From: Hemicordylus capensis
Lineage: Eukaryota; Chordata; Lepidosauria; Squamata; Cordylidae
DNA: 64,000 bases
NCBI RefSeq assembly: GCF_027244095.1
Contig: NC_069658.1
Span: 415,736,687 to 415,800,686 of the forward strand
Direction of reading: 5' to 3'
Of the stretch, positions 34,744 to 44,816 are shown piece after piece; the first letter of the stretch is position 1; every line of letters starts with the position of its first letter. The position numbers and the translations under genes were made by a program. The notes beneath the pieces are model-generated. The model did not search any database and was not told the DNA's origin. It saw only the letters and a list, made by a program, of their open reading frames with translations.

Positions 34744-36730
34744 TAGGGGTGTGCAATTCGGATTTTCGGGTGATTCGGCTCGGACCCGAGCCGAATCACC
34801 CCCGTTCTGTTTTGTGCCCGAATCTGGGTCACCCGAATCACCCTTGATTCGGTTCGGATTCGGATTTAATCCGAATCTGAATCCGAATCGATTTGGGGGG
34901 GTAAAAAGGGGCCCAGGGGCAAAATTTTGGGATGGGGTGGTAGTGCCCAATGGGTAGAGTCTACCACCCCAATTTCAGGGGGATTGGGCAAAGTCCTGAT
35001 TTTTTGTGAATTTTTAAAGTTTTAGTGACTTTGGGGCAGTTCGGGGGCATAGCATGGGATTTGGGCAAAAGGAGTGGGGTGGGGTGGTAGCGCCTAATGA
35101 GTGCAGGCTACCACCCCAATTTCAGGGGGATTGGGCAAAGGGCTGATTTTTGGTAAATTTCTGAAAATTTCATGTCTTTGGGGCAGATTGGGGCATATTG
35201 GGGCAGAAAGTGGGGGCTGGGGCAGAATAGTGGGGTGGGGTGGTAGTGCCTAATGGGTGCAGGCTACCACCCCAATTTCAGGGGGTTTGGACAAAGGGGT
35301 GATTTTTTGAGAATTTTTGAAGTTTTGGTGACTTTGGGGCAGTTTGGGGGCAGAAAGTGGATCTGCCCCAAAAGAGTGGGGTGGGGTGGTAGTGCCTAAT
35401 GGGTGGAGGCTACCACACCAATTTCAGGGGGATTGGGCAGAGGGCTGCTTTTTTGAGAATTTTTGAAGTTTGGGTGTCTTTGGGGCAGATTGGGGGCAGA
35501 AAGTGGATCTGCCCCAAAGGAGTGGGGTGGGCTGGTAGATAGTGCCTGATGGCTGGAGGCTACCACCCATCCCCAATTTAAGAGTGATTGGGCAGAGGGG
35601 TGAATTATGGTGAATTTATTTGTATGAGGTTTGTCTTCATAAGGTGAAGTGTGCTAAAGTGATTACTTCCTCATATTATTCATAGTAAAGGAAAGTGTGA
35701 AAAAGTGAAAGTGGGGTCATGAGAGTTGTTTAATTGAAAAAAATCTCATTTGCTATGATAGAATGAGAATTCACACCTCAGGTGTGAATTCTCATTCTAT
35801 CATAGCAAATGAGATTTTTTTCAATTAAACAACTCTCATGACCCCACTTTCACTTTTTCACACTTTCCTTTACTATGAATAATATGAGGAAGTAATCAAT
35901 TTAGCACACTTCACCTTATGAAGACAAACCTCATAAAAATAAATTCACCAAAATTCACCCCCTGCCCAATCACTCTTAAATTGGGGATGGGTGGTAGCCT
36001 CCACCCATTAGACACTATCTAGCAGCCCACCCCACTCCTTTGGGGCAGATCCACTTTCTGCCCCCAATCTGCCCCAAAGACACCCAAACTTCAAAAATTC
36101 TCAAAAAAGCAGCCCTCTGCCCAATCCCCCTGAAATTGGTGTGGTAGCCTCCACCCATTAGGCACTACCACCCCACCCCACTCTTTTGGGGCAGATCCAC
36201 TTTCTGCCCCCAAACTGCCCCAAAGTCACCAAAACTTCAAAAATTCTCAAAAAATCACCCCTTTGTCCAAACCCCCTGAAATTGGGGTGGTAGCCTGCAC
36301 CCATTAGGCACTACCACCCCACCCCACTATTCTGCCCCAGCCCCCACTTTCTGCCCCAATATGCCCCAATCTGCCCCAAAGACATGAAATTTTCAGAAAT
36401 TTACCAAAAATCAGCCCTTTGCCCAATCCCCCTGAAATTGGGGTGGTAGCCTGCACTCATTAGGCGCTACCACCCCACCCCACTCCTTTTGCCCAAATCC
36501 CATGCTATGCCCCCGAACTGCCCCAAAGTCACTAAAACTTTAAAAAATCGCCAAAAATCAACCATGAACCGAATCACCCGAATTTTTTTTGCCCGAAATT
36601 CGGGTGATTCGGCTCGTGTCCGAAAAAATTTGGGGGACATCGGGGGTGATTCGGTTCGGCCCCGAATCACCCGAAATTGTTCGTTTCGGGCACAGATCGT
36701 TCTGTGCCCGAAATTTTTTGCACATCCCTA
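34744..36730. mobile_element. hAT foldback element, 1,987 bp
   Basis: Ends are TAGGGGTGTGCAATTCGG and TTTTTTGCACATCCCTA; the perfect 8-bp duplication ATTGTAGG flanks it (34736-34743, 36731-36738). The interior is a huge palindrome (35008-36550). The outer parts are rich in ATTCGG/CCGAAT words, GATTCGGCTCGG on the left and GATTCGGTTCGG on the right. No transposase is present. It has inserted into the Tigger copy, so it is younger. Ends match the elements at 9335, 14770, 43703 and 54889. Confidence 0.9.
35008..36550. repeat. Palindrome, arms about 770 bp, with tandem units
   Basis: The axis is at 35779 (CACACCT C AGGTGTG). Arms 35008-35778 and 35780-36550 mirror each other with only a few differences seen by eye (for example one near 35627/35931 and one near 35659/35899). 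Each arm holds about five units of ~150 bp, each with GGGGTGGGGTGGTAG, GCTACCACCCCAATTTCAGG and TTTGGGGCAG. There is a one-base spacer. Confidence 0.92.
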
Positions 36731-36799
36731 ATTGTAGGGAGAGGTAGAGAAGCGGAGGTCGGGGTGGGGGGATTAGTGGTGAGAGAGAAAGAGACCAGA

Positions 36800-38210
36800 A
36801 AATGGGTCCAAAGCGTGCCAGAAAGGGAGAGGAAGGTGCTGTGGCCAAGGCATGTCATGTCCCTGCAGGACAAAATCAAAGACTTGGACTGCCTGAGGGA
36901 AGGCCAAAGCAACAATGTGGTTGGAAGATTGTTTGGGGTCAATGAATCGACCATTTGCACCATTAAGAAGAATGAGACGGCCATCAGAGGCAGTGTTGCC
37001 AGTGGGATTCAGTCCTCCGTTAAAGTCTCTTGCACGCCACGAGACCCCAACATTGAGAAGATGAAGACCATGAACATTTGGATGGAGGACCAGGCACAGA
37101 AAAGGTCCCTTCTTAGCACCTGCATGATCTGCATCAGGGCATGAAAAAATCTACAAGCACCTGGTAGAGAGCACTGGAGAGGGAGACCCTGAGAAGTTTC
37201 AAGCCAGCAAGAGATAGTTTGAGAACTTCAAGAAGCAGTTCAGCCTTCACAGTGGGAACCTTGTTAGGGAGACTGCCTCTGCAGCCACTTTTCCTGATGA
37301 GCTGAAGAGACTGATAGAGGAGAAGGGCTGGGCTATTTGCCTGACCAGATGTTCAATGAGGACAAGACTGGACTCTTCTGGAAGAGGATGCCTAACTGCA
37401 CCTTCCTCACCAAGGAGGAGAGAGGATTCAAGGCTGCAAAGGACAAGCTGACCCTTCTGTTCTGCTCCAAGTCCTCAGGTGGCCTGATGGTGAAGCCCAT
37501 GATCGTCTACAGGTCCCTGAATCCACAGGCACTGAAGCGGGGGAAACATGAACCACCTCTCTGTGTTCTGGAGAGCAAACACAAAGTAGAGGGTAATGTG
37601 CACCATCTTCATGTCCTGATTCAATGACTGCTTTGTCCATGAGGTGGAGCACTACCTGAGGAAGAAGAACCAGGCTTTCAAAGTGCTGCTGTTGTTGGAC
37701 AATGCCCCAGGCGCATCCTCTGGATTTGCTGCATGCCCACCCCCACGTGGAAGTGGTTTTCATGCCTCCCAACACCACGTCACTCATCCAGCCTCTGGAC
37801 CAAGGCATCATCCAGGCCTTCAAGAGCTATTACACCAGGCGCAACTTCGAACACATTGCTGACCTGATGGATAGCAACCCTGACATAACCTTGAAGGAAG
37901 CATGGAAGGGCTACAACATCGCACATGCTTTGACCATCATTAAGGAAGCGATGAACAAGATAAGGAGCAGCACCCTGAATGCCGGCTGAAGGAAGCTGTG
38001 GAAGGAGGCCGTGAAAGGAGGATAGTGGCTTCTGCCAGACAACTTGGCAGTGAAGGATTTGTTGACATCCAGTTGGCTGCTGAGCTCCTGGAGTCACACA
38101 CTGAAGAGCTCACTGAGCAAGACCTGGAGGCCCTGATCAAATCATCCCGTGATCAGGAAGAAGCTGGGGAAGAAGAGGAAGACTGCAGGGCTACTTGAAA
38201 AGCAGAAAAG
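36800..38210 (+). pseudogene. Tigger transposase, decayed
   Basis: The CENP-B-like helix-turn-helix is seen at about 36830-37000: LQDKIKDLDCLREGQSNNVV then FGVNESTICTIKKNE. After a frame change and a stop near 37142 the DDE core appears: QMFNEDKTGLFWKRMP (first Asp) from about 37343, DKLTLLFCSKSSGGLMVKPM, then in another frame VLLLLDNAPG (second Asp) near 37690 and FMPPNTTSLIQPLDQGIIQA from 37760 and FKSYYTRRNFEH. At least three frame changes and two stops make it inactive. It is closest to TIGD1-type Tigger proteins. Confidence 0.85.
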
Positions 38211-38400
38211 GTTCCTCAAACATGCCTCAGAGCTGGCAGACAAGGCAGTGGACATGGACCCCTTCATGCAGTGCAGCCTGACATTCAGGCGAGAGATTTC
38301 CATGGCTTCCCTCCTCCTTTGAGCAAAGAGTGAGGCGATCAAACTTCCCAGCCCCGTGCCAACTGGATACTAAATGAGAGGCCCACTTTTTATTTTATTG

Positions 38401-38959
38401 TAATTTCTTAAAAGATCAAAACTGACATCCAGTTCAATGGAATTATATCATCAAACTCTTTCTAGGGGTGTACAGGAACTTGCACTTTCTAATTCCAGTA
38501 CTGAATAAACAATACAGTATCTATCTAGAAACAAAGTGATCTGTTGCAGTTATCTTCACTACAGTATTCTACAACTTTTTCTCCCGTGCACAGGCCTTGC
38601 ATTTATTGTTCTTTTCGTTAGCATTGCAACCAGCTTTGGGAACTCGTGTTGAAAAACAGGATAAAACAAACAAAAATCAACAAACATTATAAAAGCATTT
38701 CAGCTACACATGATGGCCATTCTGATGCTTAGAAATCACGGGTGGTGGGGGAGTGCTACAGGAATTTGGCTGCACAACAGCATTGTCCCGGACGGGCTCC
38801 CGAGCCGCTGAAAACTGCGTGACAGGCAGAAATTCAATCTTTTCCGGAATATAAATGTAGCGGTGAGGAAATGGTATTTACTTATTAAATTTATATATCT
38901 CCTCTCAACAAAGCTGCACAAGTGGTTTACATAACAGTGAAATGGGGAGATGGTTCCCT
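38401..38959. other. Intergenic; short reverse L2 tail
   Basis: At 38877-38940, ATTTATATATCTCCTCTCAA and GCACAAGTGGTTTACATAAC look like a reverse L2 tail. The rest is unassigned. Confidence 0.45.
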
Positions 38960-39720
38960 GATGGTTTGTCACCCTGCGACAAACACGGGGCGGGAAGCTT
39001 CATCCGCTGGATTTCTGCCTGCTATGTACCAGTTCAAGGATAGGAAGCTTGCCAGAAAAAAAAGGTGGCCATCCGGTAGAGAGGAACTCCTCCCAAGATC
39101 CAGCTCTGATCTCCCATCCTTGGGTAAATTCCGTCTTAAATTCCATCCTCGACTCATTCCGAACTTCGGCTGTTCCCGGAAAGAGTTCGGATATTTTCGC
39201 CTGCTTAAGGACGGCCTGAGCCTTAATTCATCCAAACGGTAGAAAAAGGGGCGGGAATTGTTCCTAGGCGCTACGTTATTGGCCATTCGCAGCTTCTCGC
39301 CACACCCTTCGCTGATGGAACGGCTCGTGCTCCGGTGCCTTTGTCAATTGGTTGTCTGTTGCGCAGGGCTGTCGTGATTTGGTCGAAGGCAGCCTCTTTA
39401 GTTTTATCCGATTGGCCGTTCTTAACGCCCGGGCCCATTGGGTAGCAGGGGAGGGGGCTTGGGTGGCTAGAGCGGCCCCGTTGTTCTCGAGCCGAAGTCA
39501 GCCTTCCACCTCGACAGATCGCTTCTCATTTTCTCCTATTGGCCGAAGTTCTGAAAGCCAGAAGACCCTCCCCATTGGTTGCGGAGGAGAGGCTCCCCCT
39601 GCACGATTGGCTGCGGGGCTCGTGGGTGCTTCGTTGCTGCTTTCTCAGTCTCTCGCTGACTGGTGGGCGGGGCTCGCTCCCCCGGTGCTTTGCGGCTGCT
39701 GCGGCCTGAGGTGAGGCGGA
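38960..39720 (+). promoter_or_regulatory. SPATS2: CpG-rich promoter, probably of SPATS2
   Basis: CpG density rises sharply from about 38980 and is highest at 39240-39720, unlike the surrounding DNA. Seven ATTGG boxes, all on the + strand, lie at 39278, 39347, 39411, 39437, 39538, 39574 and 39606. GC boxes (GGGGCGGG at 39249, GGGCGGGG at 39665) flank them. There is no TATA box. Clustered NF-Y sites and GC boxes are typical of TATA-less housekeeping and germ-cell/cell-cycle promoters. Assignment to SPATS2 rests on position and strand, 12 kb upstream of its first coding exon. Confidence 0.75.
39640..39710 (+). other. SPATS2: Probable non-coding exon 1 of SPATS2
   Basis: The sequence GCGGCCTGAG|GTGAGGCGGA gives a strong donor at 39710/39711 at the downstream edge of the CpG island. 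The exon start is only a guess, placed downstream of the last ATTGG box. Human SPATS2 also has non-coding first exons. The next exon by this model opens at 51877. Confidence 0.5.
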
Positions 39721-41654
39721 TGGGGCGGAATGTGGGGGTTTTGACTGTGGCTGAGTTTTTCGTTTGGGGTTAGGAAGGGAGCTTGTATGGTTGGGGGTGA
39801 TATGAAGGGGGCGACGACCGGGAGAAAGGGCGGGGGTGGGGGGAAGACGGGCGAGTCGCCGCTTGGAAAGTGGGTGGGTGGGCTTAGAGTTGGGCCAGCC
39901 GGCAGGCCACTGAAAGGAAGAAGGGGTAGAATGGGCTAAGGAGCGCAGGAGGAGGTAGCTAGCCAAGCCTCAGCCGTCGTATTTCTCTTCGAAGCTGCGC
40001 TTAATCCTGCATCATATACAACAGGACTGTCTATTGCTATGTTACCTATACAGAGATGGATAAGAAAATGCCCCGAATATGTTATACTAGTTTAGCAAAG
40101 GAGTGTTGGGGGGGGGGGAGGGGAGGATGCTGGCCAGGGGGACATGATAATATGTACAATCATATATGGTGTGGAGAAAGTGGAGAGAAGTTTTTCTTCC
40201 TCTCTTATGAGACTCAGGATCATCCAATGAAATTTATTGGCAGGTGATTCAGGAGAAAGTACTTTTTCATACCATATGTAATTATTAATTATGGGATTCC
40301 TTGCCCCAAGATGTGCTTGCTAGCTTAGAGGGCTTAAATATATTCATGCATAACAAGACTATCAGTGGCTACTGAATATGATAGCTACAGTCCCTCCCAG
40401 TTCAGAGGTGGGATGCCACAGAATGTCAGTTCCTGGGGGAGCAAGAGTGGAGAGGGCTGTTGCCTTCATGATCTGCTGGATGGCTTCCCAGAAGCATCTG
40501 GTTGGTTGCTATGGGAAGCAGGATGCTGTACAAGCTGGACCTTTGGTCTCATCCAGTAGGACTGCGCTTACATTCTGAGTGCATTTCCCTTGTCATTGAA
40601 TAAATGGAAGGAATTGCCACACATCAGGGCTTGGACTTCCAGATGCTCTTTTGTCCCAGGATCTTTCTAGCACAGAGGAGGGGGAATAGTGGATAAGGCC
40701 ATGGATAAGAACAGTAGGGAATAGAAGAGCAAATGGGAGGTGGTGGTTCAGAAAGGTGGTGGGGTCATGCAGTAGCAGTTTCATGTTACTTTACTGCTGA
40801 TTTTGTTCCTACTGCTGTTGGGTTTGCACCTCACCAGCAGTGAGTTTGTGTTCAAAATGTTTCCTCATATAAGAGTAGCAGTAGTTTTCTCCTGCAGCGG
40901 TAGTATGATCAGTACAGAAGTGAACTGCTGGAGGGAACTACTGCTGTCTTGAAAAGGTTGGTATAAATGTATCCTAAGTGTTATAGAGCGCTTGAAAGGA
41001 TAGGGGGAAAGAACTTGTGGGAGATGAGGAAATTGGACAGAGTAAAGTGGAAGAAAAGGTTGTGTGGGAATGGGCTGTCTTCTTGTTGCTTTGTATGTCT
41101 ACCACATATAATCCATAGTAATGCTACTGATTGAAAAAACAAAGTTGTAGTTCAAGCCTACGTATCTTAATAAATAGTCTGAAAATAATTCGGGTTTTGT
41201 ACAATGGATTCTGTGTTTGTTTGGGACTGACATGGGTTCAAGTAATAGCTTGACTGTGAACTTGGATGATCTTTGGGAGGTCACAGTTCACTTCTCTAAA
41301 ACGTTTATCAGCAATCTCCCACCATACAACAACCTGGTCTTAACCATGTTTAGTTTAAACTAAGTCCTGTTGATTTCAATGGAACCTTCTTTCAAGCAAT
41401 AGTGTTTAGGATTACAGCCTGAGTGACATAAGGATTGCTTTGCACAATTAAAGTGCTGTATAAATAATTATATTTCAAATTCTAACTGTATGTATAGTTG
41501 GTTAAGTTAAAATATTACAAGCAAATACATTTTAATTTGGTTTTAATTCTGAAACTTGTACTTTAGTTTCTTGGTTACAAAGACATGGGCTGACATCCGG
41601 ACTAAATTACTCCTGAATACTCCTAGTGAAATTAAGTAGTCCTTAAGAATAACG
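39711..41654. other. Start of SPATS2 intron 1
   Basis: Contains a diverged CR1 piece at 40138-40577. A 12-G run lies near 40108. The remainder shows no feature. Confidence 0.5.
40138..40577 (+). mobile_element. CR1 LINE 3' end, strongly diverged
   Basis: ATATATGGTGTGGAGAAAGT, TTTTTCATACCATATGTAAT, TCCTTGCCCCAAGATGTG and AGCAGGATGCTGTACAAGCT follow the CR1 3' end region, with more changes than the copy at 21690. Confidence 0.8.
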
Positions 41655-41896
41655 CAGCAGGAAAATGATTTGAATAGCAAGCCAGAGGTTCCCGGTTCGA
41701 ATCCCCAGTGGTATGTTTCCCAGACTATGGGAAACACCTATACTGGGCAGTGGTGATAAAGGAAGATGCTGAAAGGCATCATCTCATACGGCGCAGGGAG
41801 ATGGCAATGGTAAACCCCTCCTGTATTCTACCAAAGACAACCACAGGACCCTGTGGTAGCTAGGAGCTGACACCGACTCGACGGCACACTTTACTT
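41655..41896 (+). mobile_element. Sauria SINE (tRNA head, BovB tail)
   Basis: The B box GGTTCGAATCCCCAGTGG, the body GATGCTGAAAGGCATCATCT and ATGGCAATGGTAAACCCCTC, and the end AGCTGACACCGACTCGACGG then CACACTTTACTTTA. The tail is the BovB LINE 3' end, which provides the mobilising machinery for this SINE type in squamates. Confidence 0.88.
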
Positions 41897-43498
41897 TAGA
41901 ATATCTATTGAGTAACTTAATATAAATATTAGTCATGGTGTATAACTTCTCTGGGGCACTTGGTACTTGTGTGGTAAACTTACTATCTTGTAAAATTGTG
42001 TATGTCTATGAGAATAATTGTTAAGTTACAAATTGTGCTCCTTGCAGAGATCTTCATGTACATGATCAACAAGACTAAAATAGCATAATAAGGGACTGGA
42101 GTACTCAAAAGCCAATTAGCCAGCTGCTGCTGCATAACATAGATGATGTTGTTCAGGCTTGGAAGGAAGAAAGGTCGTCCTCTGCATGGAATCTTAGAAA
42201 GCAAAATAAATTATAGATTTGTTCTCTAGGCTACAAGTTTTTCATGGTGATGGTAGGTGTAGTTCATGCAGATTCAGTGGAAAATTTAATAAAAACACTT
42301 CATTCTTGTGTGCCTTTTATCTAACCATGAAAACACATACTCAAGTGTGAATTTGTCACAGAATTCTTTAGAATTATTCAAAATCTGTTGGTAAAATCAC
42401 CATTATTACTTACTTCATTCCGTCCTACCCTTCCTCCAAGGAGTGACATACATGGTTCTCTCTCTCATAAACTCACAACAACTCTGTGAGGTAGGTTGGA
42501 TTGAGAGAACAACTGGAGGAAGGTTATCCACTGAACTTCCTGGCTGAGTGGGAATTCAAACCCTGGTCTCCTCCGTTCTGTGTGCTGACACTAACCACTA
42601 TATGATGCTTACACTCCTCAGTAAACGCTCAAAACCATTGTCGTACTGAGTTGTGGAATAAGCACTGATTTTCCTCTTTATTAAAAAAGAGGAAAAGTTT
42701 ATTTAAAAGAATATAAACTTTATTTAAAAAGTTTGCTACTCTTTGTCCTAGAAAGTGACAGGCCAGTTAATGCTTCAGATGATAGCCTCTGTTGAACTAG
42801 TACTGTTGGTAGAGGAGTGATATTTTTAGATTAGTAGATGCATTGTAGGTAAAAACTGTAAGCACAGTTTTGGGGATAGCTTAATAGTTGCAATTGAGGT
42901 GGTGTGGGGATGGAAAGGGATAATAGAGTTCTGTGTTAGAAATACCAGCATCTTTTAAGAGCCACCCCCCCACTCGTATGGACATAGACTGGCTGATGAG
43001 TTAGTTGGCTTTGCTTTACAGGAATGTGAAGAAATGAGCAAAACTTACCTACCTCTCATCATGCTGCATTGCTTCTTATCGTTATACTCTGCTCTCTTTC
43101 CAAAGAGTTCAGAGTGGGTTATATATGATGTCCTGCAGATCTGCATGGTTCTGGCTCAGAGCTAGACCTGCTTATTTTCAGCAGTAGAACTGCCCTATCT
43201 CTTCATACAGTGAGTATCAATGGATAACATAAAATCTTCCCTGATTTAATCTCTTCAGGGATACTCTAAAGGCCACCGCAATCTACAGCCAAGCTGCCAT
43301 TTAAACCTCAGCCTCCCAGATTGTATGAGCCGGAACTTTTCCAGATTTTTAATTAGATTTGCAGGCCTAAACGGCAATTTTATTTTTGGACCAAAGATAA
43401 ATGTAGCATCAAGTTGCTAAAAATGTTTTTAATTAAGAAAAACAAAATCCCTTTTAGTTATAGGTTTCCAAACTAAAATTCTGCTATGTTTTCCTCTG
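41897..43498. other. SPATS2 intron 1, one SINE, otherwise unassigned
   Basis: Apart from the reverse SINE at 42408-42620 no feature is recognised. No host exon is seen. Confidence 0.45.
42408..42620 (-). mobile_element. tRNA-headed squamate SINE, reverse
   Basis: The + strand shows, in reverse order, CTTCCTCCAAGGAGTGACAT, ACAACTCTGTGAGGTAGGTT, GAGTGGGAATTCAAACCCTG and ACACTAACCACTATATGATG, the body and head of the family at 13981. Moderately diverged. Confidence 0.82.
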
Positions 43499-44307
43499 AC
43501 AGTAAAAGATAAAGTTGTGCCATCGAGTCGGTGTCAACTTCTGGCAACCACAGAGCCCTGTGGCTTTCTTTGGCAGAATACAGGAGGGATTTACTATTGC
43601 CATCCCCTGTGCAGTATGAGATTATGCCTTTCAGCATCTTCCTGTATTGCTGCTGCCCGATATAGTTGTTTCCCATAGTCTGGGAAACATACCAGTGGGG
43701 ATTAGGGATGTGCACAGAACTGGTTGGCCTGGTTCAGTTCGAGTCTGGACTGGACTTGAACCTGACCGGATCAGTTCGGTCCGACACCCCTTAGAACCCT
43801 TTCGGTTTGGTTGGGCGGGGGGGAAGTTTTCATTAAAACATTTTTTTTCTAAAAGTTTTTTTGTTTACCTTTAGCCCCTTCGGGGGGGCTTCCTCTAGGC
43901 TAAGGGGGGGATCTGCAAAGGTTCCCCCCCCCCCACTGGCCTCAGTCATCACCGCCGCAGCCTGTTCTGGCTTTTTTTCAGCCTGTTTGGGCCTTGGTTT
44001 TTTTGCACAGTGGCTATTTTGCCCACCGCTGCACACGTGCAAATGGCCTCTGCAAAGCCTGGCATGGCCCAGGGCCTCACAGAGGCCATTTGCACATGTG
44101 CAGTGGCCATTAAAAATTTTTTTATTAAAAAAATGGCTGCCGTGCTTGCGTAAATGGCCTCTGTGAGGCCCTGGGCCATGCCAGGCCTCACAAAGGCCAT
44201 TTGTGCATGTGTGACAGCGGGCAGAATGGCTGCCGTGCAAAAATACAGAGGCCAGAAGGGGCCGTGGTGGTGATGATCGAGGCTGGCGGTGGGAGGGGGA
44301 ACCTTCA

Positions 44308-44338
<31 letters not shown>

Positions 44339-44612
44339 CCGCCTAGAGGAAGCCCCTGAAGCGGCTAAAGGTTTTTTTTAAAAACCCTTAAAGAAATCGT
44401 GAAACCCCCAAACCGTTGGGCGGGTGTTGGTCCGAGGTCGGACCAAATGTGGGGGTTTGGTTCGACCCTGGAACTGTCAAACCGAACTGGTTCGACGTAC
44501 AACCGAGCCCCGCTCGAACTGTTCATACATCCCTAGTGGGGATTCAAACCAGCAACTTCTTGCTCCCTAGTCAAGTTACATCCCCACTGCACCATTAGGT
44601 GCCTCCTCTGAT
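43499..44612 (-). mobile_element. Sauria SINE, reverse, split by a hAT element
   Basis: The + strand begins with the reversed BovB tail (AAAGTTGTGCCATCGAGTCG then GTGTCAACTTCTGGC), then the body to CCAGTGGGGAT at 43702. After the hAT insertion the head resumes (GTGGGGATTCAAACCAGCAA, 44536 on) to about 44612. Confidence 0.88.
43703..44535. mobile_element. hAT element, TAGGGATGTGCA ends, 833 bp
   Basis: Ends TAGGGATGTGCACAGAAC and GTTCATACATCCCTA are inverted. The perfect 8-bp duplication GTGGGGAT (43695-43702, 44536-44543) sits inside the Sauria SINE. Inner inverted parts include GCCCCTTCGGGGGGGC/GAAGCCCCTGAAGCGGC and GAGGCCATTTGCACATGTGC/AAATGGCCTCTG. Words of the form GGTTCGA and TCGAACC near both ends echo the ATTCGG words in the element at 34744. 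A CA microsatellite lies at 44310-44338. No transposase. Confidence 0.9.
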
Positions 44613-44639
44613 AGCATACAGGTTATTTTTCTCATTCAT

Positions 44640-44816
44640 TAAAGATAGAAATGGGGAAGTAACTTGCCTAGGGAGCAAGAGTTTGCCGGTTTGAATCCCC
44701 GTTGATATGTTTCCCATACTGCATGGGAGATGGCAATGGTAAACCCCTCCTGCCAAAGAAAACCACAGGGCTCTGTGGTCGCCAGGAATTGACACCAACT
44801 CAACAGCACAATTTTA
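44640..44816 (+). mobile_element. Sauria SINE, 5' part short
   Basis: GGAGCAAGAGTTTGCCGGTT then TGAATCCCCGTTGATATG (B box) and ATGGCAATGGTAAACCCCTC, ending TGACACCAACTCAACAGCAC. It faces the reverse copy at 43499-44612, only about 30 bp away. Confidence 0.85.

Larger units (their letters stand above)
34233..38400 (+). mobile_element. Tigger (Tc1/mariner-pogo) DNA transposon, split by hAT
   Basis: The left end near 34233 (TCATCCTTCACCTACCGTGG then TTTTCCCAACTGTGG) resembles Tigger terminal repeats after a TA. The body resumes after the hAT insertion (34744-36730) with a JRK/TIGD-type transposase to about 38210. A matching right terminal repeat was not found, so the 3' end is placed only roughly. 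CA and GT microsatellites lie in the left part. Confidence 0.8.

Noticed and set aside
34547-34957. Overlapping 136-137-residue frames at the left edge of the foldback element
   Set aside because: They cross the hAT boundary and come from GT repeats and ATTCGG words.
39352-39714. 120-residue frame in the CpG island
   Set aside because: It spans the ATTGG array and the promoter; open frames are common in CpG-rich DNA and nothing matches a family.
43833-44338. 129- and 167-residue reverse frames
   Set aside because: They lie wholly inside the 833-bp hAT element and begin in its CA microsatellite.
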